Below, one piece after another: positions 7,285-15,058 of a stretch of DNA of 64,000 nucleotides. A program made the position numbers and the translations under genes. This DNA is from Hydrogenophaga flava NBRC 102514. GTDB lineage: Bacteria > Pseudomonadota > Gammaproteobacteria > Burkholderiales > Burkholderiaceae_C. The stretch spans positions 62,001-126,000 of the forward strand of contig NZ_BCTF01000002.1 of the NCBI RefSeq assembly GCF_001571145.1, in the 5' to 3' direction. The notes under the pieces are model-generated. The model saw nothing but the letters and a program-made list of their open reading frames with translations. It did no database searches and was not told where the DNA came from. How positions within the stretch are numbered: position 1 is the stretch's first letter; every line of letters starts with the position of its first letter.

Positions 7285-8214
7285 ATGATCTTTTTCGCCA
7301 TCCTGCTGGCCTTCCTGATCGAACAGGCGCGCCCTCTGTCGATCAACAACCCCGTGTTTGCTGGTCTGCGGAGCTGGGCCCGGCTGGTGCGCCGCAACCT
7401 GGACACCGGTCAGGCGGTGCATGGATGGCTGGCCTGGGGCCTGGCCACCATGGGGCCGGCCCTGCTGGCGGCCCTCGTGTACTGGGGCCTCTGGCAGTTC
7501 AGCAACGTGCTGTCGTTCGTCTGGCTGGTGCTGGTGCTCTATGTGACGCTGGGCTTTCGCCAGTTCAGCCACCACTTCACCGACATCCGCCAGGCGCTGG
7601 AGGTGGGCGACGACCTGCTCGCCCGCGAGAAGCTGGCGCAGTGGCTGCACGTGGAAACCAGCAGCCTCCCCCGGGCCGAAGTGCTGCGGCAGGTGATCGA
7701 ACAGTCGGTGCTGGCCGCACACCGCCACGTGTTCGGGGTGCTGGCGGCGTTCGTCGTGTGCTGGCTGCTCGGACTAGGGCCCGCGGGTGCGGTGTTCTAC
7801 CGCATGGCCGAATACCTCTCGCGCAACTGGCGGCTGCGCTCCGATGGCACCCCCAGTCAGGCCACCCAGCAGGCTGCGGCCACAGGATGGCAGTGGGTGG
7901 ACCATGTGCCCGCCCGCGCGACGGCGCTCGGTTTCGCGGTGGTGGGCAACTTCGAGGAGGCTGTGGCGAGCTGGCGGGGTGAGGCCGAACAGTTCGGTCC
8001 GGGCACCGATGGCGTGGTCCTGGCCGCCACTTCCGGCGCAATCAACGTGCGTCTGAACGCCCGCGAAGGAAAACTGGAAGAGGCCGAAGGAGTCGCGACC
8101 CGGCCCGAGCCCCAGCTTGCCCATCTGGCCAGCGCGGTGGGCCTGGTGTGGCGCAGCGTGGTGCTCTGGATGCTTCTGCTGGCCCTGTTGACGCTGGCCC
8201 GCCTGCTCGGCTGA
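7285..8214 (+). CDS. CobD/CbiB family membrane protein
   Basis: A 309-residue integral membrane protein resembling CobD/CbiB, the amide-synthesising enzyme that attaches aminopropanol to cobyric acid during cobalamin synthesis. The start is the ATG at 7285 (MIFFAILLAFLIEQARPL); the open frame runs upstream but would overlap the Nudix gene. Hydrophobic helices lie near residues 45-95, 150-170 and 285-305. The segment LAATSGAINVRL resembles the conserved C-terminal part of the family. No other cobalamin genes are nearby, so the exact role is uncertain; some betaproteobacterial members act as stand-alone proteins. Confidence 0.75.
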   Translation: MIFFAILLAFLIEQARPLSINNPVFAGLRSWARLVRRNLDTGQAVHGWLAWGLATMGPALLAALVYWGLWQFSNVLSFVWLVLVLYVTLGFRQFSHHFTDIRQALEVGDDLLAREKLAQWLHVETSSLPRAEVLRQVIEQSVLAAHRHVFGVLAAFVVCWLLGLGPAGAVFYRMAEYLSRNWRLRSDGTPSQATQQAAATGWQWVDHVPARATALGFAVVGNFEEAVASWRGEAEQFGPGTDGVVLAATSGAINVRLNAREGKLEEAEGVATRPEPQLAHLASAVGLVWRSVVLWMLLLALLTLARLLG

Positions 8215-8216
8215 GC

Positions 8217-9200
8217 TCAGTAGCCCCGTTTGGCGGAGAGTTCCGCGAACAGGTCACCGTAGATGCGGTACCGGTTGGGGGCGATGGTGTTGTCCCCGGT
8301 GCTTTCGCCCTGCACCTTGGCGCGCACGCCGCAGCCGGGTTCGTGCAGGTGGGTGCAGTTGTAGAACCTGCATGCGCCGAGCGCGGCGCGCAGATCGGGC
8401 ATGAGGCTGGCCAACCGGGTCGCCTCGATGTGGTTCAGGCCGAATTCCTGGAAGCCGGGCGAGTCGATCAATGCGGTGGTGCGCGCCGTGTCGACCCAAT
8501 ACCAGGTGGTGCTGGTGGTCGTGTGTTTGCCCGAGTTCAGGGCGCGCGAGATCTCTCCCGTCTGTGCCTGGGCCTGAGGCACCAGGCGGTTGACGAGGGT
8601 GCTCTTGCCGACACCGGACGGACCGAGCACCAGGGTCGTCTTGCCCTCCAGCCGCTGCATCAGGGGGCTCAGACCGGACGTGGCATCGTCATCGCCTTTG
8701 AGTCGCAGGGGCAGCACAGCCAAGCCCATGGCGCGGTAGGGGGCCAGCCGCTCCCAGGCACGCTCGAAAAGGGGACCGAGATCGGCCTTGTTGAGCACGA
8801 TCAGCGGTGCGATGCCCTCGGCCTCGGCGGCCACCAGCGCGCGCGCCAGCTGGCTCTCGGAGAACTCCGGCTCGGCCGCCAGCAGCACCAGCACCTGATC
8901 GAGGTTCGCGGCGAACGACTTGGTGCGCAGTTCGTCCTGGCGGTAGAAGAGGTTGATCCGCGGCTCCACCCGCTCGATGCTGCCCTCATCCCCGGTGGGC
9001 ATCCAGCGCACCCGGTCGCCCACCACAGCCTGGCTCTTTTTGCCTCGCGGGTGGCAGATGCGGCGTTGTCCGTCCGGGCTCTCGACCAAGCAGTGCCGTC
9101 CGTGCGCGGCGACCACCAGTCCGATGTCGATGGACCCCTCGGACTCCGGAGCCCGGCCCGCGGCATCCGCACGCGAACGGGAGTGGGGCGAGTGGTTCAT
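8217..9200 (-). CDS. rsgA: Small ribosomal subunit biogenesis GTPase RsgA
   Basis: A 327-residue circularly permuted GTPase that acts late in 30S assembly. The motif order is permuted as expected: G4 NKAD (137-140), G1 GPSGVGKS (193-200), then G3 DSPG (246-249). An OB-fold precedes them, and the C-terminal zinc ligands C277, C282, H284 and C290 follow. The ATG at 9198-9200 overlaps the stop codon of the M48 protease gene by 4 bases, so the longer open frame upstream is not used. Confidence 0.95.
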   Translation of the reverse strand: MNHSPHSRSRADAAGRAPESEGSIDIGLVVAAHGRHCLVESPDGQRRICHPRGKKSQAVVGDRVRWMPTGDEGSIERVEPRINLFYRQDELRTKSFAANLDQVLVLLAAEPEFSESQLARALVAAEAEGIAPLIVLNKADLGPLFERAWERLAPYRAMGLAVLPLRLKGDDDATSGLSPLMQRLEGKTTLVLGPSGVGKSTLVNRLVPQAQAQTGEISRALNSGKHTTTSTTWYWVDTARTTALIDSPGFQEFGLNHIEATRLASLMPDLRAALGACRFYNCTHLHEPGCGVRAKVQGESTGDNTIAPNRYRIYGDLFAELSAKRGY

Positions 9201-10465
9201 GCAGCCGCACCTTGCAGGCGCGCGATGCGCTCGCTGGCGGGCGGGTGCGAGTAGTAGAAGCGGGCGAACACCGGATCGGGGGTGAGGGTGCTGGCGTTGT
9301 CCTTGTACAGCTTGAGCAGGGCGCGGGCCAGGTCTTGGCCATCGGTGTGTGTGCAGGCGTATGCATCGGCCTCGAACTCGTGGCGGCGCGCGAGCTGCGC
9401 CAGCAGCGGCGAGAGGAAGTAGGTGAACAGCGGCACCACCATCAGGAACAGCAGCAGCGCCAGGGCGTCGTTGGGGGCTTCCAGCGATGGCACCACGCCC
9501 AGCCCGGTGTAGAACCAGGCCTGTCTCGACACCCAGCCCAGCACAGCAAAGCCCACCAGGCTGAGCGCGAACATCAGCACGGTGCGCTGCAGGATGTGGC
9601 GCCGCTTGTAGTGGCCCAGTTCGTGCGCCAGCACCGCGTCGATCTCCGGCGGCGCGAGCTGTTTGAGCAGGGTGTCGAAGAACACCACGCGTTTGGCGGC
9701 TCCGAAACCGGTGAAGTAGGCATTGGCGTGGGCGCTGCGTTTGCTGCCATCCATCACGAACAGGCCCTTGGCGGCGAAGCCGCAGCGCTGCATCAGCGCA
9801 TTGACGCGGGCCTTGAGCGTTTCGTCCTGCAACGGTTCGAACTTGTTGAACAGCGGTGCAATCAGCGTGGGGTAGAGCACCAGCAGCAGCAGGTTGAACA
9901 CCATCCATGCCCCCCAGGCCCAGAGCCACCAGGTGGGCCCGGCGGCGTCCATGAGCCACAGCACCAGCGCCGCAATCGGCAGTCCGATCAGCGCGCCGAC
10001 CACGGCGCCCTTTAGCAGGTCGCCGAGCCACAGGCCCACACTCATCTTGTTGAACCCGAAGCGCTCTTCCAGCCGGAAGGTGGACCACCAGCCCAGCGGC
10101 AGGGTCAGCACCGCGCCAATGAGAGTGAACGCACCCAGCAGCGCGAGTTGCTGCCACATGCCGGGCTCCATCCATTGCAGCAGCAGCTGGTTGAGCGCAT
10201 GCAGCCCACCCAGCAAGGTCCAGCCCAGCAGCAGGGCGGCTTCGATGGCCGATTCGAGCATGCCGAAGCGGGCCTTGGCGACTGTGTAGTCGGCGGCCTT
10301 GCGGTGGGCATCCAGCCCGATCGTCGCAGCAAACGGATCGGGGACCCGGTCGCGGTGGCGGACCACGTGGCGGATCTGCCGGCTGGCCAGCACGGTGCGG
10401 ACGATCAGTCCGCCCACGAGCAAGGCACAGAAGAGGTAAGTGAAGGCGAGGGCGCTGCTATCCAT
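9197..10465 (-). CDS. M48 family zinc metallopeptidase (Ste24/CAAX protease-like)
   Basis: A 422-residue membrane zinc protease of the Ste24-like M48 group. HELGH at 281-285 supplies two zinc ligands and the catalytic glutamate; EADA at 365-368 supplies the third ligand. Several transmembrane helices flank the catalytic domain, and the N-terminal part matches the CAAX protease N-terminal region. In bacteria such proteins are thought to take part in membrane-protein quality control; prenylation-linked processing should not be assumed. It is translationally coupled to rsgA through an ATGA overlap. Confidence 0.9.
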   Translation of the reverse strand: MDSSALAFTYLFCALLVGGLIVRTVLASRQIRHVVRHRDRVPDPFAATIGLDAHRKAADYTVAKARFGMLESAIEAALLLGWTLLGGLHALNQLLLQWMEPGMWQQLALLGAFTLIGAVLTLPLGWWSTFRLEERFGFNKMSVGLWLGDLLKGAVVGALIGLPIAALVLWLMDAAGPTWWLWAWGAWMVFNLLLLVLYPTLIAPLFNKFEPLQDETLKARVNALMQRCGFAAKGLFVMDGSKRSAHANAYFTGFGAAKRVVFFDTLLKQLAPPEIDAVLAHELGHYKRRHILQRTVLMFALSLVGFAVLGWVSRQAWFYTGLGVVPSLEAPNDALALLLFLMVVPLFTYFLSPLLAQLARRHEFEADAYACTHTDGQDLARALLKLYKDNASTLTPDPVFARFYYSHPPASERIARLQGAAA

Positions 10466-10536
10466 GCCGAGAGTCTATCGAAGCGGCGCCATGGATGCCG
10501 CGCAGGGACATGGCGGTCATGGGCGAAAATCGGTGC

Positions 10537-11142
10537 ATGAGCCAAGACCACACCAACCCGGCTGCCGTGGCCGCCGAAACCCCTGTTCCCACCTTGAGCA
10601 AGAGCGACCAGAACCTGGTCTGGCTCGACTGCGAGATGAGTGGGCTCGACCCTGAAAAAGAACGCCTGCTGGAGATTGCGGTGGTGATCACAGGCCCCAA
10701 CCTGGAGCCCCGGGTGGAGGGCCCGGTGTTTGCCATCCACCAGAGCGACGCGGTTCTCAATGGCATGGACGCCTGGAACAAGGGCACCCACGGCAAGAGC
10801 GGTCTGATCGACAAGGTCAAGGCCAGCACCATCGACGAGGAGCAGGCCCAGGCCGAGCTGCTGGCCTTCATCGGCCAGTACGTGCCGAAAAATGGTTCCC
10901 CCATGTGCGGTAACAGCATCGGGCAGGACCGGCGTTTTCTTGTGAAGTACATGCCCAAGCTGGAGGCGTACTTCCACTACCGCAATCTGGACGTCAGCAC
11001 CATCAAGGAACTGGCCAAGCGCTGGAAGCCCGCGGTCTACGACAGCTTCAAGAAGCACCAGAGGCACACGGCGCTGGCCGATGTGCACGAGTCCATCGAC
11101 GAGCTGGCCCACTACCGCGAGCACTTCCTCCGGATGGATTGA
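10537..11142 (+). CDS. orn: Oligoribonuclease
   Basis: A 201-residue DEDDh 3'-5' exoribonuclease that degrades di- and oligoribonucleotides, including pGpG from cyclic-di-GMP breakdown. Motifs: Exo [13 protein letters not shown], Exo [12 protein letters not shown] and Exo [14 protein letters not shown] with its catalytic histidine. The start at 10537 (MSQDH) is about the expected distance from the core. Earlier in-frame ATGs at 10510 and 10519 would add a non-conserved extension. It ends at a long bidirectional terminator shared with pit. Confidence 0.96.
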   Translation: MSQDHTNPAAVAAETPVPTLSKSDQNLVWLDCEMSGLDPEKERLLEIAVVITGPNLEPRVEGPVFAIHQSDAVLNGMDAWNKGTHGKSGLIDKVKASTIDEEQAQAELLAFIGQYVPKNGSPMCGNSIGQDRRFLVKYMPKLEAYFHYRNLDVSTIKELAKRWKPAVYDSFKKHQRHTALADVHESIDELAHYREHFLRMD

Positions 11143-11150
11143 TCAGCTAC

Positions 11151-11189
11151 AGAGAACAAAAAAGGGCCGAAGGCCCTTTTTTGTTCTCT
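11151..11189. terminator. Bidirectional terminator between orn and pit
   Basis: A perfect 18-base inverted repeat: AGAGAACAAAAAAGGGCC (11151-11168), loop GAA, and its exact complement at 11172-11189. The A6 and T6 tracts flank a GGGCC/GGCCC stem, so each strand reads as a GC hairpin followed by a T6 run. It terminates both the rightward orn and the leftward pit transcripts. Confidence 0.92.
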
Positions 11190-11210
11190 GCCAGAAGACT
11201 CCGGACAGGC

Positions 11211-12221
11211 TCAGAACACCGTGAGGCTGAACCAGTAGGCCACCGCCGCCACGAAGGCCGACGCCGGGATGGTCAGCACCCAGGCCCAGACGATGTTGCC
11301 GGCCACGCCCCAGCGCACCGCGCTGGCGCGCTGCACCGAACCCACGCCAACGATGGCGCCGGTGATGGTGTGGGTGGTCGACACGGGGATGCCCAGCGCC
11401 GTGGCCAGGAAGAGCGTCATCGCGCCGCCGGTCTCTGCGCAGAACCCGCCCACCGGTTTGAGCTTGGTGATCTTCTGGCCCATGGTGCGCACGATGCGCC
11501 AGCCGCCGAACATGGTGCCCAGGCCGATGGCCGCGTAGCACGACACGATGGTCCAGGTCGGCGGCGACTTGTCGGCCGATGACGCGTAGCCGGTGGCGAT
11601 CAGCAGCATCCAGATGATGCCGATGGTCTTCTGCGCATCGTTGCCACCATGGCCCAGGCTGTAGGCGCCCGCCGAAACGAGCTGCAGGCGCCGGAACCAG
11701 CCGTCGACCTTGAGCGGCCGCGCGCGCCGGAACACCCAGGCCACCAGGACCATCATCAGCGAGCCCAGGATGAAGCCCAGCAGTGGCGAAACGAAGATGA
11801 ACGCGACTGTGCGCAGGACGCCGGTGGCGATCAGCGCGCCCGCGCCGGCCTTGGCGATCACCGCGCCGACGATGCCGCCGATGAGCGCGTGCGAGGAGCT
11901 GCTGGGGATGCCGTAGTACCAGGTGATCAGGTTCCAGGTGATCGCCCCGGTAAGGGCGCCGAACACGACGTGCGTGTCGATCACCGAGGGATCGGCGATG
12001 CCCTTGCCGACGGTGGCCGCCACACTGAGCTTGAAGATGAAGATGGCGATGAAGTTGAAGAAGGCGGCGAACACGACCGCCTGTCCGGGCTTGAGCACGC
12101 CCGTGGAAACGACGGTTGCAATTGAGTTGGCGGCATCATGAAACCCGTTCATGAAGTCGAAGACCAGCGCCAGCGCCACCAGCATGACCACGACCCAGAG
12201 GGCCGCCTGAACGGTTGTCAT
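11211..12221 (-). CDS. pit: Low-affinity inorganic phosphate transporter, PiT family
   Basis: A 336-residue membrane transporter of the PiT family, which imports metal-phosphate complexes driven by the proton gradient. The two inverted signature repeats are visible as FDFMNGFHDAANSIATVVSTG near the N-terminus and GGNDAQKTIGII in the second half. About ten hydrophobic segments are present. It lies downstream of a DUF47/PhoU-like gene with 16 bases between them, the usual pairing for a Pit transporter and its accessory protein. Confidence 0.93.
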   Translation of the reverse strand: MTTVQAALWVVVMLVALALVFDFMNGFHDAANSIATVVSTGVLKPGQAVVFAAFFNFIAIFIFKLSVAATVGKGIADPSVIDTHVVFGALTGAITWNLITWYYGIPSSSSHALIGGIVGAVIAKAGAGALIATGVLRTVAFIFVSPLLGFILGSLMMVLVAWVFRRARPLKVDGWFRRLQLVSAGAYSLGHGGNDAQKTIGIIWMLLIATGYASSADKSPPTWTIVSCYAAIGLGTMFGGWRIVRTMGQKITKLKPVGGFCAETGGAMTLFLATALGIPVSTTHTITGAIVGVGSVQRASAVRWGVAGNIVWAWVLTIPASAFVAAVAYWFSLTVF

Positions 12222-12237
12222 GGGAAGGCCCTGCCGA

Positions 12238-12885
12238 TCAGGAGTTTTCGAGGACGATGCCCTCGATCAGGTTGGCGACGTCCTCGCACTTGTCGGTGAT
12301 GGTCTCCAGCAGCTCGTAGATCGCCTTGAGTTTGATCACCTCCCGCACTTCCGGCTCCTCGCGGAACAGCTTGCTCATGGCCGAGCGCATGACGCGGTCG
12401 GCGTCCGATTCGAGGCGGTCGATCTCTTCGCAGGTCTTCACCGCGGCTTCGGCGGTCTTGGGGTCGTTGACGTCCTTGAGCAGGCTGACGGCGTGCTTGA
12501 GCCGTTCGCAGCACTTGACGCTCAGGTCGGTCAGTCGCGAGATCTCGTCGGTCATGTGCCGCACGTCGTACAGCGCCATGGTTTCCGCCGAGTCCTGGAT
12601 CAGGTCGGCCACGTCGTCCATGGTGTTGATCAGCGAGTGGATCTGCTCGCGATCGATCGGGGTGATGAAGGTGGTGTGCAGCAGGCGGTTCACCTCGTGG
12701 GTGATGCGGTCGGCGGCGCGTTCTGCATGGTCCACCTCCTGGTTGTACTTGTCCCTCAGGATCGGGTCGCTGTAGTGGGCCACCAGCTGCGAAAACGCAT
12801 GCGAGGCCTTGACGATCTGTTCGGCGTGCTGGTTGAACAGCTCAAAAAAATTGCCCTCTTTGGGCAACAGCTTGCCAAAAAACAT
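12238..12885 (-). CDS. DUF47 family PhoU-like accessory protein of the phosphate transporter
   Basis: A 215-residue all-helical cytoplasmic protein of the DUF47 family, which is structurally similar to PhoU. The pattern of long amphipathic helices with acidic metal-binding patches (for example HAERAADRITHEVNRLLHTT and LINTMDDVADLIQDS) is typical. Genes of this family nearly always precede a pit transporter and are thought to modulate it. GGAGA precedes the ATG at 12883-12885. The gene is transcribed leftward away from the helicase leader. Confidence 0.9.
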   Translation of the reverse strand: MFFGKLLPKEGNFFELFNQHAEQIVKASHAFSQLVAHYSDPILRDKYNQEVDHAERAADRITHEVNRLLHTTFITPIDREQIHSLINTMDDVADLIQDSAETMALYDVRHMTDEISRLTDLSVKCCERLKHAVSLLKDVNDPKTAEAAVKTCEEIDRLESDADRVMRSAMSKLFREEPEVREVIKLKAIYELLETITDKCEDVANLIEGIVLENS

Positions 12886-13048
12886 GGCGTCTCCGGTGGT
12901 GGAATGTGAAATTGATGTGACGTTTGAGCGTCGAATCGGTGGATTTTAGCCGCCGGCACCCTCGTCGCCCGAAGCGCAAGTGCCGGCCGATCTTCGAGCT
13001 CACTTCGAAAACTTGGGGGAAACCCGGATTCGTGTCATAATCTTCAGC

Positions 13049-13072
13049 TGCCTTCACAAGAGGGCAATTTTT
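13049..13072 (+). terminator. Attenuator-like hairpin in the helicase leader
   Basis: TGCCTTC (13049-13055), loop ACAA and GAGGGCA (13060-13066) pair over 7 bases with one G-U, followed by ATTTTT (13067-13072). It resembles a weak intrinsic terminator located shortly after a possible -10 box, well before the helicase start. Premature termination is inferred. Confidence 0.4.
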
Positions 13073-13198
13073 GTGCATCTGCCTCACACAAGAGGCCTCC
13101 CGAATGCCCGCCAGAACCGTCTTACGACGCAATCAGGCCGGACACGGACGAGGCCACTCGCTAAGCACGCCGGAAGCCTTCCGGTCTGTCCCGCGGTA

Positions 13199-13232
13199 CC
13201 GTTTGTGGTTGATGTTTTGTAACCACGAACGG
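13199..13232 (+). promoter_or_regulatory. Long stem-loop in the helicase leader
   Basis: CCGTTTGTGGTT (13199-13210), a 10-base loop, and AACCACGAACGG (13221-13232) form a 12-base stem containing one G-U pair in RNA. It lies 88 bases before the helicase ATG. Its stability and length argue for a functional RNA element, perhaps temperature- or RNase-responsive as in leaders of cold-induced helicases; this is inference. Confidence 0.45.
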
Positions 13233-13319
13233 ATCAGACGCCAGCGGGTTCCGGCAACGGCCGGCATTTCCCTATGGTCTGTTCTGTTCAACGACGCCCT
13301 TTGTGGCGCCAGGACGAAC

Positions 13320-15044
13320 ATGAGCGACGCTTTTGAAGATCGCGGCGAATTCACGCCCGACATTTCCTCCAACGAACTGCTGGCCGAAGTACCCGTGGCC
13401 ACGGAACCCAACGCTTTCGAGCTGCTGGGACTGGCCCCGGAACTGGTGCGCGCGGTGGCCGATCTGGGCTACACCCAGCCCACCCAGGTGCAGTCGATGG
13501 TCATTCCCAAAGCCATCCGTCAGGAGCACCAGGCCGACGAACGTTATGCCGACCTGATGGTTTCCAGCCAGACGGGCAGCGGCAAGACTGCGGCCTTCCT
13601 GCTGCCGGTGCTGCACACCCTGCTCAAACAGCAGGACGCGCGGGCCGAGGCCGAGCGCCTGGCGTTCGAGAAGGAAACCGCCGAGGCGCTGGCCGCCGGC
13701 AAACCCGCACCCAAGCGCTCCAAGCGCAAGGACCCGACCAACCCCCGCAACTTCAAGGCCGCCACGCCCGGCGCGCTCGTGCTGTGCCCGACCCGCGAGT
13801 TGGCGCAGCAGGTGGCGCACGATGCCATCGACCTGGTGCGCCACTGCCGTGGCCTGCGCATCGCCAACGTGGTCGGCGGCATGCCGTACCAGTTGCAGAT
13901 CGCCAGGCTGCAGAATGCCGACCTCGTGGTCGCCACGCCGGGCCGACTGCTAGATCTGCAGCGCTCGCAGCAGCTCAAGCTGGACCAGGTGCAGTTCCTG
14001 GTGGTCGACGAAGCCGACCGCATGCTCGACCTGGGTTTCTCGGACGACCTGGCCGAAGTCAACCAGCTCACCAGCCAGCGCGACCAGACCATGATGTTCT
14101 CGGCCACCTTTGCGCCGCGCATCCAGCAGCTGGCGCTGCGCGTGATGCACGATGGCGGCAAGCATGTGCAGAAGGTGCAGATCGACAGCCCGCAGGAAAA
14201 GCACGCCAACATCAAGCAGGTGCTGTTCTGGGCCGACACCGCCGAGCACAAGCGCAAACTGCTGGATCATTGGCTGCGCGATGCGTCGATCAACCAGGCC
14301 GTGGTGTTCTGCAGCACCCAGGTGGAATGCGATGGCCTGGCCACCGACCTTCAGCAGACCGGCTTCCATGCTGTGGCCCTGCACGGTGCACTGAGCCAGG
14401 GGTTGCGCAACCGGCGCCTGATGGCGCTGCGCAGCGGTCAGGTCCAGATCCTCGTGGCCACCGACGTCGCTGCCCGCGGCATTGACGTGCCGACCATCAC
14501 GCACGTCTTCAACTTCGGCCTGCCCATGAAGGCTGAGGACTACACACACCGCATCGGCCGTACTGGCCGCGCGGGGCGCGATGGCCTGGCCGTGACCTTT
14601 GCCGAGTTCCGCGACCGTCGCAAGATCGGCGACATCGAGGCCTACACCCACCAGCGCATCGCTGTGGAGGTGGTGCCCGGTCTGGAGCCGCGCCAGCGCC
14701 CGCCGCAGCCCGAGTTCAATGGCCGCGGTCGCCCGGGTGGTGGCCGTCCGGGCAATGACCGTTTCCAGCGCCCCTCCGGCGACCGATTTGGTGGTGACCG
14801 CTTCGGCGGCGACCGCCGTCCGGCACCGCGCGGCCCCCGTGTCGAAGGGCGCTTCGACGCTCCTCGCTTCGAAGGCCGTGACGCCGCGCCGCGCGGCGAT
14901 GTGCGTTTCGACAGCCGTCCGGACCAGCGCCGCGATCACGCGCCCGCGCGTGGCTTTGGCAAGCCCCAGGGTGGGGCTGGCAATTGGGGTCGTGGTGACG
15001 CCGGTGCGTCCCGCCCGGCCGGCCCGCGCCGCCAGCCGCGCTGA
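13320..15044 (+). CDS. DEAD-box ATP-dependent RNA helicase with RG-rich tail
   Basis: A 574-residue RNA helicase. Motifs: Q motif near GYTQPTQVQ (50-58), Walker A SSQTGSGKT (82-90), DEAD (230-233), SAT (261-263) and HRIGRTGRAG in the second RecA domain. Residues about 102-148 are a charged insertion between motifs I and Ia. The last 100 residues are rich in Arg-Gly (repeats such as RFGGDRFGGDR), an RNA-binding tail like that of RhlE-type enzymes. The start is the ATG at 13320, preceded by AGGAC. The long structured leader suggests regulation at the RNA level. Specific gene name uncertain (RhlE/DeaD group). Confidence 0.92.
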   Translation: MSDAFEDRGEFTPDISSNELLAEVPVATEPNAFELLGLAPELVRAVADLGYTQPTQVQSMVIPKAIRQEHQADERYADLMVSSQTGSGKTAAFLLPVLHTLLKQQDARAEAERLAFEKETAEALAAGKPAPKRSKRKDPTNPRNFKAATPGALVLCPTRELAQQVAHDAIDLVRHCRGLRIANVVGGMPYQLQIARLQNADLVVATPGRLLDLQRSQQLKLDQVQFLVVDEADRMLDLGFSDDLAEVNQLTSQRDQTMMFSATFAPRIQQLALRVMHDGGKHVQKVQIDSPQEKHANIKQVLFWADTAEHKRKLLDHWLRDASINQAVVFCSTQVECDGLATDLQQTGFHAVALHGALSQGLRNRRLMALRSGQVQILVATDVAARGIDVPTITHVFNFGLPMKAEDYTHRIGRTGRAGRDGLAVTFAEFRDRRKIGDIEAYTHQRIAVEVVPGLEPRQRPPQPEFNGRGRPGGGRPGNDRFQRPSGDRFGGDRFGGDRRPAPRGPRVEGRFDAPRFEGRDAAPRGDVRFDSRPDQRRDHAPARGFGKPQGGAGNWGRGDAGASRPAGPRRQPR

Positions 15045-15058
15045 ACCCGTTCAGCGCG
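15037..15058. terminator. Hairpin shared by the convergent helicase and acyltransferase ends
   Basis: CGCGCTGAAC (15037-15046), loop CC and GTTCAGCGCG (15049-15058) form a perfect 10-base inverted repeat that contains the stop codons of both convergent genes. There is no T run, so it is not a classical terminator, but it could act as a shared 3-prime-end stabiliser or weak terminator. Confidence 0.45.

Larger units (their letters stand above)
12886..13319. other. Gene-free interval: structured helicase leader
   Basis: This 434-base interval separates the leftward DUF47 gene from the rightward helicase. An open frame continues upstream of the helicase start but lacks helicase-like sequence. 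A possible weak promoter is TTGGGG (13013-13018), 17 bases, CATAAT (13036-13041). Downstream lie three hairpins: 13049-13066 followed by a T run, 13081-13096, and a 12-base stem at 13199-13232. The arrangement suggests a regulated mRNA leader of about 270 bases. No gene was recognised here. Confidence 0.5.

Noticed and set aside
8217..10175. A 652-codon open frame running through rsgA and most of the M48 protease gene
   Set aside because: Only the part from 9200 downward encodes RsgA; the upstream part lies in a non-coding frame of the M48 gene and has biased, low-complexity composition.
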